From NCBI GenBank assembly GCA_015152555.1, contig SUTS01000012.1:18417-82416 (forward strand): 64,000 nucleotides of DNA, written 5' to 3'. Shown in pieces: positions 34,598 through 43,782 of the stretch. Positions within the stretch are counted from its first letter, which is position 1; every line of letters starts with the position of its first letter. The translations under genes were made by a program, and so were the position numbers. Under the pieces are notes generated by a model. It worked only from the letters and a program-made list of their open reading frames with translations, ran no database searches and had not been told where the DNA came from. The DNA comes from Cyanobacteria bacterium SIG26 (GTDB lineage Bacteria > Cyanobacteriota > Vampirovibrionia > Gastranaerophilales > Gastranaerophilaceae).

Positions 34598-35722
34598 ATG
34601 AAAAAAATATTTATAATAACAGGTGAATATTCAGGAGATATCCACGCATCTAATGTAGTAAAAAGTTTACGTGCGTTAGGTTGTGATTTAGAAATCGAAG
34701 GTATAGGTGGTGTTAATTTGGCCAAAACCGGTATAAAGTTATTTTCTAATCATGAAAAAATGTCATCTGTTGGTATTTCTGCAAAAATTCTATGGAATCA
34801 TTTTAAGTTAGGAAAATCTCTTGTCGATTACCTTGTGAAAGATTATAAACCTGATTTGGTATTATTAATTGATTATGGTGCTTTTAACTTGTCTGTTGCT
34901 AAATTTTTACATGCTGCGGGTATAAAAGTATTTTATTATATTCCTCCTCAGGTTTGGGCAAGTAGGAAGTATCGAATAAAATTAATTAAAAAATTTGTGG
35001 ATAAGGTATTGTGTATTTTCCCGTTTGAAAAGCCTTTATACGCGCAGTACGGAATAGATACGCATTATTGTGGACATCCTTTGGTGTCACAATTACCGTT
35101 AGCTGCTAATCGCAGGGAGTTTTTTAAAAAGCACGGATTAGATTCTGATAAAAAATTGGTGTCAGTGTTCCCGGGTTCCAGAGAATTTGAGTTGAAAAAT
35201 TTAATGGAAATCTTTATAAAATCTGTAAAGGTATTACAGCACAAACATCCGGATTTACAGTTTTGTATGTCACAGGCTCCAAATTTGTCCGATGAGGTCT
35301 ATCAAAAATATTTTAAAGATTGTGATATAAAATTGATCAAAGGTGAAAATCATGGGCTTTTAAGTGTGTCTGATGCGTTGATTTTAGCATCCGGAACTGT
35401 AGCGTTAGAGGCTTGTTTGTATAAGACTCCTATGATTATTGCATATCGAGGACCTCAGATTCTGTATTGGATTTATTTGTTGGTTAGATGTATAAAACGA
35501 GTTTCTTTACCGAATATAATTGCCGATAAATCTATTGTCCCTGAGCTTATTCAAAATGATTTGACTGTTACTAATATTGTTTATGAAATAGAGGAATTAT
35601 TATATAATCAACAAAAACGAGACGAAAATATTAGTCAATTAGGTCGGGTAAAAGAGTTTTTATCAGATAAAAATTCGGCGTTAGAGGTTGCTAAGGTTAT
35701 TGATACTGAATTGTTTTCGTAA
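34598..35722 (+). CDS. lpxB: Lipid-A-disaccharide synthase
   Basis: GT19 enzyme that joins UDP-2,3-diacylglucosamine and lipid X into the lipid A disaccharide at the inner membrane. The 374 residues include the N-terminal motif GEYSGDIHASNVVKSL, IEGIGGVNLAKTG, MSSVGIS, IYYIPPQVWA-like YYIPPQVWASR, and the nucleotide-binding stretch VFPGSREFELKNL. The start directly abuts the lpxI stop (TAG-ATG). Last gene of the envelope operon; no clear hairpin terminator follows. Presence of LpxB and LpxI is the best evidence in the window for a lipid A-bearing outer membrane. Confidence 0.96.
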   Translation: MKKIFIITGEYSGDIHASNVVKSLRALGCDLEIEGIGGVNLAKTGIKLFSNHEKMSSVGISAKILWNHFKLGKSLVDYLVKDYKPDLVLLIDYGAFNLSVAKFLHAAGIKVFYYIPPQVWASRKYRIKLIKKFVDKVLCIFPFEKPLYAQYGIDTHYCGHPLVSQLPLAANRREFFKKHGLDSDKKLVSVFPGSREFELKNLMEIFIKSVKVLQHKHPDLQFCMSQAPNLSDEVYQKYFKDCDIKLIKGENHGLLSVSDALILASGTVALEACLYKTPMIIAYRGPQILYWIYLLVRCIKRVSLPNIIADKSIVPELIQNDLTVTNIVYEIEELLYNQQKRDENISQLGRVKEFLSDKNSALEVAKVIDTELFS

Positions 35723-35799
35723 TATATGTTTACAACATTCAAAAACAGCGCAATTTTTATTCTTTATGGTCTTTAATATTGGTGTAGGCTAGTGATTTT

Positions 35800-37515
35800 A
35801 TGTTAAATAATTCAATTCCAAAATTTGAATTAAAATCTATAAATACATTCGGTCAAGTTGCTAACAGAAAACCGAGTGATTATTGGTTGCCTACTCAAAC
35901 TTCAAATGAAAATCCGGATAAATATGTAAGTAGAGAGGATATTAACGAGTCAAATGAAACTTCACTAAAAGCCTTGATTATAACTCCTTCAGAAGCTCGA
36001 AAAACCAAAAATATTAAAACAATTGGTTTATCTATTGCGGGAGCCACTGTTATAACAACAGCAACTTTGTTCTTTTTGTTAAAGGGTGGTCCAAAAGGTT
36101 TGTCAAAGAACTTTCAACGGATGAAGGATTTTTTGGCGCGTAAAATACAAAGTACTAAATTAGAAACGGATGAAATAAAATCATTTGCCGATAAGGTTTA
36201 TTTGTTTGCCTATAAGTGTGTAGATGCAGGGATGAAAAGGGTTGAGGCCATAAATAATTTTACGTCATTTAAAGATGTTGTATTTAAGAAAATGATGTAC
36301 CTGACAAAGCCGTTAGAGAATGTCCATAATGGTATCACAAAGATGTTTGAACGTATTGGGCGTCAATCTGTTCTTGATTCTTATGATAAAACCGGTAAAA
36401 ATTTAAAAATAGCGCTTTCAAAAGCAGAAATCGTTACTTCAAATGCGCGCAAGCACAATCCTTCTGAAATCGTTGAGATCAATGGTAAAAAACTAACTAG
36501 GGCTCAATGGTTTGATAAGGCTAAAGAGCTAGAGACAGAACTTCAAGAACAATTTTTGGAAAATTTTGCCGGAGAATCGTTAAAAGGCAGATATCATAGG
36601 ATTAAAAAAACAGTAGAAATTGTTAAAACTTCTTTTGATAAATTAGGGAAATTCTTTTCAAAAGATATTTATAGAAATTTTATGGCCGAGGTGTTGTTGG
36701 TTGATCCAAAACGTGCACTCCAGGCTGATGTTATTTCAAAACGTCGAGCTATGACTTTTTCTCGTAAAGACTTGTGGAAAGACGCGGATGATAGAATCAT
36801 GCGAATAACAGGCATGTTATCTTTTAATGATGCTGAGCAAATATATAGGCTTCGTCAAATTAGGGTGATGCTTAATGACTTTACGAAGGTTACTAAACAA
36901 ACCCCTAAATTACGGAATGATATCTTGGCACAAATAAAATTATTAGAAAATTTATTAAAAGAAAATCCGTCAAAATTTGGAACTGAACAAAATTATAATA
37001 AATTAATGTTTGAAATAATTGATTTAAAAGGATTAGTTGAAGGTTATAAGCCAGGGAATTTACAAGAATTAGGTAAAATATATAAATATCTTCTACCAAA
37101 GAAAGAATATAAAGCTATTTCCGGAGCTTATCAAGAATATATTTCTTCTTTAGACAAATCTATTCGATTGGAAACAGAAGAATTCCCTAGTAAATTAAGA
37201 GATTTAGCACTTGGTTCTGCTCCGACCGATATTTTATCAATTCTGGGCGGGCTTGGTGTTTTGGGCTATCAATTGGGTAAGTCAGAAAATAACGAGCAGC
37301 GTACATCAATTTCTTTGAAATATGGAATACCTGCTCTTGCCGGTATTGGTGTATCTTTATATTGTAATGCTAAATTATTTGCCGGCACTAAATCTTTAAT
37401 AATTGGTACGATATCGTCTTTGGCTCTTAATAAACTGGGTGTATTGGCTGATGATGGATTAAAAGAATATTTAAAAAATAAAAAGAAATCTGCAAGTTCA
37501 ACTAAATCTGTATAA
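35800..37515 (+). CDS. Orphan membrane-associated protein (571 residues)
   Basis: Not recognised. The Asn/Ser-rich N-terminal ~75 residues (MLNNSIPKFELKSINTFGQV) are followed by a membrane helix (about 77-97, GLSIAGATVITTATLFFLL) and a long Lys/Leu-rich helical middle. A hydrophobic C-terminal part with about three glycine-rich helices follows (ILSILGGLGVLGYQLG, IPALAGIGVSLYCNAK, LIIGTISSLALNKLG), then a basic tail. No signal peptide or enzymatic motif is visible, and the ribosome site is weak. It resembles in style, though not in clear sequence, the orphan proteins at 14257-15168 and 46107-48227. It is separated from lpxB by 77 nt. Confidence 0.8.
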   Translation: MLNNSIPKFELKSINTFGQVANRKPSDYWLPTQTSNENPDKYVSREDINESNETSLKALIITPSEARKTKNIKTIGLSIAGATVITTATLFFLLKGGPKGLSKNFQRMKDFLARKIQSTKLETDEIKSFADKVYLFAYKCVDAGMKRVEAINNFTSFKDVVFKKMMYLTKPLENVHNGITKMFERIGRQSVLDSYDKTGKNLKIALSKAEIVTSNARKHNPSEIVEINGKKLTRAQWFDKAKELETELQEQFLENFAGESLKGRYHRIKKTVEIVKTSFDKLGKFFSKDIYRNFMAEVLLVDPKRALQADVISKRRAMTFSRKDLWKDADDRIMRITGMLSFNDAEQIYRLRQIRVMLNDFTKVTKQTPKLRNDILAQIKLLENLLKENPSKFGTEQNYNKLMFEIIDLKGLVEGYKPGNLQELGKIYKYLLPKKEYKAISGAYQEYISSLDKSIRLETEEFPSKLRDLALGSAPTDILSILGGLGVLGYQLGKSENNEQRTSISLKYGIPALAGIGVSLYCNAKLFAGTKSLIIGTISSLALNKLGVLADDGLKEYLKNKKKSASSTKSV

Positions 37516-37598
37516 TAATTATTATATTATCAAAATCCTCCAAAGGTTGTATAGCTAAATTCTTGCTTTTTGCTAAAATCTCATAATGGAGGGTTGAT

Positions 37599-38633
37599 AT
37601 GCCTACATTAACCATAAGAGAAAAATTAGAACAAAGAGAATTTAATGTATTAAGTGATATTGCTACAAAATCGGCTAATTCAAAAGGGCGTAAAGTTGAT
37701 GAGCCAAAGTCTGATATGCGTACTGATTTTCAAAGAGATAGAGATAGGATTTTGCATTCAAAAGCTTTTAGAAGGCTTAAACATAAAACTCAAGTGTTTT
37801 TATCTCCATTTGATGACCATTTTAGAACTCGTTTAACTCATACTTTAGAGGTTTCGCAGATAGGCAGGACAATTGCTAGGGCGCTTGATTTAAATGAAGA
37901 TTTGGTTGAAGCAATATCTTTAGGGCATGATTTAGGGCATACTCCTTTTGGGCATTGCGGTGAAAGTGTATTAAATGAGCTTGTGGATGGTGGTTTTTAT
38001 CATAATCTGCAAAGTGTAAGGGTTGTTGAAGTCCTTGAAAATTTAAATCTTTGTCAGGAAACTATTGACGGTATAAGAACTCATAGTTGGGGATTTAAAC
38101 CAATGACTCCTGAGGCAAAAGTTGTACAACTTGCTGATAAAATTGCATATATTAACCATGATATTGAAGATTCTATAAGAGCCGGAGTTATTTCAGAAGA
38201 AGATTTACCAAAAGATTGTATAGAATATTTTTCTTCTGATCAAAGTAAACGTTTGAATAAAATGATTACTGAGGTTGTCAATAATTCGATCGGTAAAGAA
38301 GATATATTAATGGGTGAGGAAGCTTGGGGTTATACTACAAAACTTCGTGAGTGGATGTTTGCAAATGTTTATAACGATGAGTGTATTGCAAAACTTGAAG
38401 AAACAAAAGCGCGTCGGGTAATCAAAGAATTATTCTATTATTATTGTGTAAAATTAAAACCTGTTTGCCCTGAAGATAAAATAATTAGAGTTGTTACGGA
38501 TTATATTTCCGGCATGACTGATAGATATGCCGTAGAAAGGTTTAAAGAAAACTTTATCCCTACAGGTTTAAAATCCGGTGCTCGTGAAGATTATTTATTT
38601 AAATTGGCTCAGCAGTCGTTTGATAATAGATAA
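37599..38633 (+). CDS. dgt: dGTPase-like HD-domain triphosphohydrolase
   Basis: HD-superfamily dNTP triphosphohydrolase that cleaves dNTPs to nucleoside and tripolyphosphate and so helps balance dNTP pools. The 344-residue length matches the short Dgt-like subfamily. The N-terminal FRRLKHKTQVF and RTRLTHTLEVSQI supply the first metal His. The HD pair sits in SLGHDLGHTPFGHCGE, and the distal Asp lies in VVQLADKIAYINHDIED. Start is set by GGAGGGTTGAT before the ATG. It is followed by a convergent terminator that belongs to a minus-strand transcript. Confidence 0.93.
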   Translation: MPTLTIREKLEQREFNVLSDIATKSANSKGRKVDEPKSDMRTDFQRDRDRILHSKAFRRLKHKTQVFLSPFDDHFRTRLTHTLEVSQIGRTIARALDLNEDLVEAISLGHDLGHTPFGHCGESVLNELVDGGFYHNLQSVRVVEVLENLNLCQETIDGIRTHSWGFKPMTPEAKVVQLADKIAYINHDIEDSIRAGVISEEDLPKDCIEYFSSDQSKRLNKMITEVVNNSIGKEDILMGEEAWGYTTKLREWMFANVYNDECIAKLEETKARRVIKELFYYYCVKLKPVCPEDKIIRVVTDYISGMTDRYAVERFKENFIPTGLKSGAREDYLFKLAQQSFDNR

Positions 38634-38760
38634 TTTCACAAAAAAAAGCGACTTAGAAGAAAGCCGCCTGGAATTTTTTTACAATTCCTCGTAATAGTGA
38701 AGTGTGAAGTGTGTGCTTAAGTCTTGAACTGATTCCTCAATTTTCAAGCACTCCTCGTGT
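38634..38760 (-). ncRNA. Candidate minus-strand small RNA or mini-gene with own terminator
   Basis: On the minus strand the segment ends in a terminator-like hairpin: GCGGCTT, six-nt loop, AAGTCGC with one mismatch, then seven T. It is preceded by a second small hairpin (GGAATT/AATTCC, T-rich loop). An AT-rich upstream element at 38761-38779 (ATACTTTATATATATGTAA) matches those before three small protein genes. The ~120-nt transcript contains an internal inverted repeat (GTGCTT/AAGCAC). It also has a possible 22-codon ORF from TTG after GAGGAG, ending LHYYEEL, but the spacing is poor. A non-coding RNA seems more likely than a protein gene. Confidence 0.45.
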
Positions 38761-38779
38761 TTACATATATATAAAGTAT
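38761..38779 (-). promoter_or_regulatory. Shared AT-rich upstream element (minus-strand copy)
   Basis: ATACTTTATATATATGTAA on the minus strand is nearly identical to elements at 39211, 48362 and 48725 on the plus strand, each 44-49 nt before a small orphan gene. Here it points toward the small RNA candidate. It does not fit a sigma-70 promoter with a good -35 box. Confidence 0.45.
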
Positions 38780-38916
38780 TTTTTATATATAAAATTGCTA
38801 TATTTTTTACTTTAGGCTTAATAATTCTTCATATAATCAGGAATATAAGAATTTAAGGGTTATATTTTTTTTACTAATAGTTTATAATATTAATAAGGAC
38901 ATAAGGAATTCGGGAT

Positions 38917-39135
38917 ATGGTTGGCATTTACTCATCAACAAATAATGGTTTGGAGTCTTCTGGAAAAGTCTCTTATTGGAATTTGGCAAAATCTACCAAC
39001 CCGATCAAATTGCACACAAATACCCTTTCTCAAAATAATTTTGCGCATGCTGTGTATGGTGATGGTCCTCATAGTTTATTACGTCCAGCTTGTGCAAGTG
39101 ATGTTCTTGCTCAAAACCTTGATATAATCTCATAA
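38917..39135 (+). CDS. Hypothetical 72-residue protein
   Basis: Unrecognised small soluble protein starting MVGIYSSTNNGLESSG, rich in Ser, Asn and His, with a C-terminal part PACASDVLAQNLDIIS. AAGGAATTCGGG precedes the ATG at slightly long spacing. It lies in a cluster of small orphan genes between dgt and dgkA. No signal peptide or helix-rich segment is visible. Support is codon usage, ribosome site and genomic position, so certainty is moderate. Confidence 0.5.
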   Translation: MVGIYSSTNNGLESSGKVSYWNLAKSTNPIKLHTNTLSQNNFAHAVYGDGPHSLLRPACASDVLAQNLDIIS

Positions 39136-39210
39136 TTCAGAATTTTGCTTTGTTAATATTAAGAAATATTAAGCCACTTTTAACAAAAAAAGCAATTCTT
39201 TAGGAAAAAA

Positions 39211-39238
39211 ATACTTTATATAAGTGTATATAGGAAAG
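39211..39238 (+). promoter_or_regulatory. Shared AT-rich upstream element before the 67-residue gene
   Basis: ATACTTTATATAAGTGTATA begins 44 nt before the start codon. The first twelve bases are identical to the copies at 48362 and at 38779 (minus strand). Confidence 0.5.
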
Positions 39239-39254
39239 AGGATGACTTTTAATT

Positions 39255-39458
39255 ATGAAAGAACAAGAATTAAACACACTTATGTCGGTTATTGCAGATC
39301 CAATCGAAAATGTTTATAAGATTGAATCGTATCAGGATTTGGCGGAAATTCAAAGAATTATCAGAATTTTTGATATTTCAGAAGAACAGCATAATAAGCA
39401 TACTATGCTTTCTATTAAAAACTTGGCAACATTCCGTTTAGTGTTGAGTAATAATTAA
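39255..39458 (+). CDS. Hypothetical 67-residue helical protein
   Basis: Small acidic protein starting MKEQELNTLMSVIADPIEN and made almost wholly of predicted amphipathic helix (YQDLAEIQRIIRIFDISEE). No known domain. It is flanked by a shared AT-rich upstream element 44 nt before the ATG and by a clean terminator 32 nt after the stop, so it forms a complete monocistronic unit. Size, charge and isolated regulation would suit a small regulatory or adaptor protein, but that is inference only. Confidence 0.7.
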   Translation: MKEQELNTLMSVIADPIENVYKIESYQDLAEIQRIIRIFDISEEQHNKHTMLSIKNLATFRLVLSNN

Positions 39459-39489
39459 TTCTTGTTTTGAATTAAATGTTTATAATATA

Positions 39490-39519
39490 GGGTTCTTGCA
39501 AAAATGCAAGAGCCCTTTA
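39490..39519 (+). terminator. Terminator after the 67-residue gene (also suits convergent dgkA)
   Basis: GGGTTCTTGCA-AAAA-TGCAAGAGCCC forms an 11-bp stem with one wobble, followed by TTTAA. It lies between two convergent genes. Confidence 0.65.
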
Positions 39520-39526
39520 AGTATGT

Positions 39527-39907
39527 TTAATTTGCAATAAGTGCAGAAAATGCAGGGGCAAAAAGTAATACTCCTATAAAAATTGCGATTATAGTTACTA
39601 CTAATACGGCGCCTGCTGCAATATCTTTAGCCATACCGACCATACGAGAATATTTATTGTGAAAGATTGCATCAAGTGAAAATTCTATTGCGCAGTTAAA
39701 CATTTCTGCTGAAATAACCGCGGCAATTGTTAGTAATAAAATGCAAAATTTTGTTATTGAAAAGTCGAAATAATAAGCTGTTAATAATACTAATACAGCT
39801 ATAAACATGTGGATTCTTATATTTCGTTCGCTTTTTATTGATAAACGCATGCCTTTTCTTGCGTTTCTAAAAGTATTTGATAATCCTTGGCGTTTATATT
39901 TTGTCAT
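39527..39907 (-). CDS. dgkA: Diacylglycerol/undecaprenol kinase
   Basis: Small trimeric membrane kinase of 126 residues with three hydrophobic helices. Conserved DgkA marks are FRNARKGMRLSIKSERNIRIH at the N-terminus, the catalytic-type segment AEMFNCAIEFSLDAI (usually E-x-N-T-A-I-E) and AKDIAAGAVLV. In Gram-positive-like and related lineages this family phosphorylates undecaprenol to recycle the lipid carrier; in E. coli it phosphorylates diacylglycerol. The substrate here is undetermined. It overlaps the ybeY 3' end by 14 nt and is last in the pgpH-ybeY-dgkA operon. Confidence 0.92.
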   Translation of the reverse strand: MTKYKRQGLSNTFRNARKGMRLSIKSERNIRIHMFIAVLVLLTAYYFDFSITKFCILLLTIAAVISAEMFNCAIEFSLDAIFHNKYSRMVGMAKDIAAGAVLVVTIIAIFIGVLLFAPAFSALIAN

Positions 39908-40412
39908 AAGTTATTCCCATATTTCCTAATGCTTTTTTTTGATATGTGATTACAAAATCAAATTCTTCTTCTGTTTGATGATCAAAGCCTAACAGATGTA
40001 ATATCCCGTGACTAATCATAAAGATTAATTCAGTTTCTTTCGAGATTTCTTTCTTGTTTGCTTCTTCATTAATTTTATCTAATCCTATTATAATCTCTCC
40101 TAAATTAATTTCAAAATCGAGAACAAATCTTTCTTCTTTTGTAGAGTCTGCAAATACGGCAAACGTTATTATATCTGCAGGATAATCCTTATTTCTGTAT
40201 TCTTTGTTTATTTCGTGGGTTTTTTTGCTATCACAAAATAAGAAGTCAAAAGCCAGTGTGTTGTAATTATAATCTTTTATGCAGCATCTTGATTTTATTT
40301 CAGGACAAGAGAGATAGAACTCGCAAATTTTTTGAGCGATGTCAATTATATTATCCAGATTTGGTTTCCAACTGTTATAGATGTTTTCTGCGTATAAGTT
40401 ATAATTTATCAT
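39894..40412 (-). CDS. ybeY: Endoribonuclease YbeY (rRNA maturation factor)
   Basis: Single-strand zinc endoribonuclease for 16S rRNA 3'-end processing and ribosome quality control. The metal motif H-x3-H-x5-H is intact in SHGILHLLGFDH (H135, H139, H145). The family's NKEYRNKDYPADIITFA segment precedes it. The 172 residues include an N-terminal extension relative to the ~155-residue E. coli protein. It overlaps the pgpH stop by 4 nt and dgkA by 14 nt. The pgpH-ybeY-dgkA order is widespread in bacteria. Confidence 0.95.
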   Translation of the reverse strand: MINYNLYAENIYNSWKPNLDNIIDIAQKICEFYLSCPEIKSRCCIKDYNYNTLAFDFLFCDSKKTHEINKEYRNKDYPADIITFAVFADSTKEERFVLDFEINLGEIIIGLDKINEEANKKEISKETELIFMISHGILHLLGFDHQTEEEFDFVITYQKKALGNMGITYDKI

Positions 40413-42634
40413 AAGTTTTTATTTGTATCATTTGACCAATTTTCATCAGATGGTTTTGGTTGTTTGGTTTCTTCTAATTCTTTAATTTTGTTTTCTAAAT
40501 CAACGTCAAGAATTTTGTTAGGCATTTCAATTTTATTTTTTGCAAATTCTACAGCGATGTCTTCTTGATATTTAATTCTGTTGTGTTGCATCCCTCTCAA
40601 TATTCTGCTAAATGACATTGCAATTATTTTTAAATCTTTCAACGTAAGTGGGCTATCAGCAAGTTGTCCATCGTTTAATCTTTCTACAATAATTTTGTCA
40701 ATAATGTTTTCGATTTCATCGCTTGTTGCGCCTTTCATTGCTCTTACTGCGGATTCAACCGCATCAGCTAACATAAGGATTGCTGTTTCTTTAGTGTTTG
40801 GTTTTGGACCGGTGTATCTAAAATGTTCTTCTTTTACATTATCAGCACCTTCTTCAATAACAGCTTGATTATAGAAATATTTTGCTATTCCTTCACCGTG
40901 ATGTTGCAGTATAAAATCACATATAATATTTGGTAATCCATTTTTCTTGGCAATTTCTATACCATCTTTCGGGTGTGCAGTGATAACCATTTTACTTAAT
41001 CTTGGATTAAGTTTATTGTGAGGGTTCTCAATGCTAAAGTATGATTGGTTTTCAACAAAGAATAAAGGTCTTTTTAATTTTCCGATATCGTGATAGAATG
41101 CTCCAACTCTAGCTAATATTGGGTTTGCACCTATTGCTTCTGCTGCGGCTTCACATAATGTTGAAACCATTAAGCTGTGGTGGTATGTTCCCGGAGCTTC
41201 CATTTGTAATCGTTTTAGTAATGGTTGATTATGATCTCCAAGCTCAGCCAAACCGTATGGAGTAATAATATGGAATGAATTTTCTAATATAGGAGATGCG
41301 CCAAGTACCAAAATTGAACTTAATAAACCGTTTGCAAAGATAAATATACAATTTTTTAAAATCATGGTGTTGCTTACGTCTATTAAGCATTTGTCTATAA
41401 AATATAAACTTAGCATAATTAGCACTCCGGCAATTCCTAAGTTAAAGCCGACTTTTATTAGATCAAATCTTCGGGTATATCTGATTTTTGAAATAGTAAT
41501 CATTCCGATTAGTGATAATACTAAGAATACAATTATAAATTGAGATTCATATTGTAAGCCTACAGTAAGGACAATCAATAGTAATGCGGAAATTAAAAAA
41601 GAAATTCTAGGGCTTAAAAATATTGCAGAAATTATAATAACTCCGGGGATCGGAAGTATGTATGGTGAAAATCCTGTAGGAAGTACGACCGCAATTATTG
41701 AAGTCAGAGCAATCAGCATTCCAGCTAATGACATAAATCTAGGCTCTAAGAAGTTCTTTTCAAACACTTTTAAATATGCAATAAATATCATTGTTAATAA
41801 CAAAACAAGTATATAAACCGATAGAATTCCTTGCCAGTTTAATTCATAAACGTTGTAACCTGCTTCTCTTAGTGCATCACGTTTTAATCTTGTTACAGGT
41901 TCCCCTTCAAATACAATCTTTTCACCTTTTTGGAATGTTACTTTGTAAGGTTTTACTGAATCTTGGGCATTCATTTTGGCAATTTCTGTTGCGGCATCAT
42001 CTACAACCAAATTAGGTACAATTACTTGCTCTAATAATGCTGTAATTACTGATACTTGACGTTTAGACACGTTTGAAACTAAATTCGCTTGAATAAGATT
42101 TTGGATATTGTTTTTTTCATAATCGTTTTCTGTAATGCCGACTTGCAAAATTTTTACAAGTGATAAGGAAGCTTTATCAAATGCTTCTCTAAGGCTTGGT
42201 TCATCAACATTTAGTAAGAAATCAATTATAAATTCTTTTTTCTTATTATCTGAAAGATCAAATAAAATATTTAAATCTTCTACTTTTTCTTTTTCTGTAG
42301 AGTTTTTCTTTCTGATTTGAATAATTGAGTTTTGGATAGCTTCCAAGTTTGATTTTATAAAATCATCTTCTGCCGGAACTAAGATAGGTTCTATTTTTTG
42401 AGCAACTTCTCGTCTGTGTTGTTCTGTGCGCTTTACATCTTCAACAGTAAGTGTTTTTTGTGCAATTATATCTTTTTTACTTATTCCATTGTCTATAATA
42501 CTTTGGAAAAAGAAGTTTTGAGATGCTATAATTGTGGTTATCATTATAGTAAATCCCAATAGATATGTTGCTTTTATGAATTTAGAAGATGTGAAAAATT
42601 CTTTAAGTTTATTAATATATTCAATTTTAATCAT
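40409..42634 (-). CDS. pgpH: 7TM-HD family phosphohydrolase, PgpH-type
   Basis: 741 residues: an N-terminal membrane anchor (about 22-45), a large extracytoplasmic 7TMR-HDED domain (about 50-265), a block of membrane helices (about 268-450) and a cytoplasmic HD domain. The metal-binding motif is HDIG at 515-518, preceded by YHHSLMVSTLCEAAAEAIG. PgpH of Listeria degrades cyclic di-AMP; the family is conserved in cyanobacteria and many Firmicutes. A cyclic-di-AMP role is inferred from the family, and no cyclase is in the window. First gene of the operon with ybeY and dgkA; phoH, often upstream elsewhere, is absent here. Confidence 0.93.
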   Translation of the reverse strand: MIKIEYINKLKEFFTSSKFIKATYLLGFTIMITTIIASQNFFFQSIIDNGISKKDIIAQKTLTVEDVKRTEQHRREVAQKIEPILVPAEDDFIKSNLEAIQNSIIQIRKKNSTEKEKVEDLNILFDLSDNKKKEFIIDFLLNVDEPSLREAFDKASLSLVKILQVGITENDYEKNNIQNLIQANLVSNVSKRQVSVITALLEQVIVPNLVVDDAATEIAKMNAQDSVKPYKVTFQKGEKIVFEGEPVTRLKRDALREAGYNVYELNWQGILSVYILVLLLTMIFIAYLKVFEKNFLEPRFMSLAGMLIALTSIIAVVLPTGFSPYILPIPGVIIISAIFLSPRISFLISALLLIVLTVGLQYESQFIIVFLVLSLIGMITISKIRYTRRFDLIKVGFNLGIAGVLIMLSLYFIDKCLIDVSNTMILKNCIFIFANGLLSSILVLGASPILENSFHIITPYGLAELGDHNQPLLKRLQMEAPGTYHHSLMVSTLCEAAAEAIGANPILARVGAFYHDIGKLKRPLFFVENQSYFSIENPHNKLNPRLSKMVITAHPKDGIEIAKKNGLPNIICDFILQHHGEGIAKYFYNQAVIEEGADNVKEEHFRYTGPKPNTKETAILMLADAVESAVRAMKGATSDEIENIIDKIIVERLNDGQLADSPLTLKDLKIIAMSFSRILRGMQHNRIKYQEDIAVEFAKNKIEMPNKILDVDLENKIKELEETKQPKPSDENWSNDTNKNL

Positions 42635-42779
42635 ATATTTACCCTATCTTATTTAACGTATTATACTACAATTTTATAACTTCCATAGTATTTTGCAAGT
42701 GTTAGTAAGCTCTTGTTTTGAATTGTAAATCTCCATTCGTATAATTGCTTTTAGCTCATTAATAATATAAAATTTATTT

Positions 42780-43775
42780 ATGAATAAAGATGTTATAGAA
42801 GTAAAAGATTTGGATGTTGTTTATGAATCAAAGACTAACGTCTTTGGTAATGTAAAAAAAATATATGCACTTAATGATGTAAGTCTTAATGTTAAGCGCG
42901 GAGAAATATTGGCTATTGCCGGAGAATCCGGTTGTGGTAAGTCTACATTAGCTAAAACTTTGATGCGTTTAATTGAACCGTTAAAAGGGGAAATTTTGCT
43001 TGAAGGTCAAAATATTTGTAGTTTTAAAGGAAAAGCTCAGCAAAAAGATTTTTATAAAAAGCTACAGATGATTTTCCAAAATCCCTATGCGAGTTTAAAT
43101 CCTAAAATGAAAATTGGCGAAATCTTACAAGAACCATTATTGATTAATACAAATTTTTCTAAAGTTAAAATTCAAGCACTTGTTGATGATGTGATTGGTA
43201 AAGTTGGTTTGGATAATTCGTGTTTGAATTTATATCCTCATGAATTCTCAGGTGGTCAAAGACAACGGATTGCTATTGCCAGAGCTTTAATTCTTGAACC
43301 CGAAATTATTATTGCGGATGAACCGGTTAGCGCATTAGATGTTAGTATTCAAGCTCAGATTATAAATTTGTTAAAACAGTTGAAAGACGATTTTAATTTG
43401 ACGTTTATATTTATATCGCACGATTTAGGGGTTATTAGACATATATCAGATAGAATTGCCATAATGTATTTGGGTGAAATTGTAGAAATAGGTAAGACAG
43501 AAGATATTTTTATTGATCCTAAACATCCTTATACAAAAGCTTTGCTTAGTGCTGTTCCTGAATTAACTGCAAACAAAAAGAAAGAACATATAAAATTAAT
43601 TGGTGAATTGCCTTCCCCTGAAAATTTGCCTTCCGGTTGTAAATTCCATACACGTTGCCCTTTTGCGATGGATGTTTGCAAGCAATCTCATCCTGCGGAA
43701 TTTAAATTTGCTGGCAATCATTCGTGTAAATGCTTTTTGTACTCTGATGACAATATTAAAAACTCTGTGATATAA
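42780..43775 (+). CDS. Oligopeptide/dipeptide ABC transporter ATP-binding protein (OppF/DppF type)
   Basis: 331 residues. Walker A is GESGCGKST (48-56), the ABC signature is FSGGQRQRIAIARAL, and Walker B is EIIIADEPVSALD. The C-terminal oligopeptide-transporter domain has GELPSPENLPSGCKFHTRCPF with several cysteines, and ends CKCFLY. Such subunits usually pair with an OppD-like ATPase, two permeases and a binding protein, none of which is encoded nearby, so the transporter is split. No ribosome site is obvious before the ATG. It is followed after 7 nt by smpB. Confidence 0.93.
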   Translation: MNKDVIEVKDLDVVYESKTNVFGNVKKIYALNDVSLNVKRGEILAIAGESGCGKSTLAKTLMRLIEPLKGEILLEGQNICSFKGKAQQKDFYKKLQMIFQNPYASLNPKMKIGEILQEPLLINTNFSKVKIQALVDDVIGKVGLDNSCLNLYPHEFSGGQRQRIAIARALILEPEIIIADEPVSALDVSIQAQIINLLKQLKDDFNLTFIFISHDLGVIRHISDRIAIMYLGEIVEIGKTEDIFIDPKHPYTKALLSAVPELTANKKKEHIKLIGELPSPENLPSGCKFHTRCPFAMDVCKQSHPAEFKFAGNHSCKCFLYSDDNIKNSVI

Positions 43776-43782
43776 TTATTTT

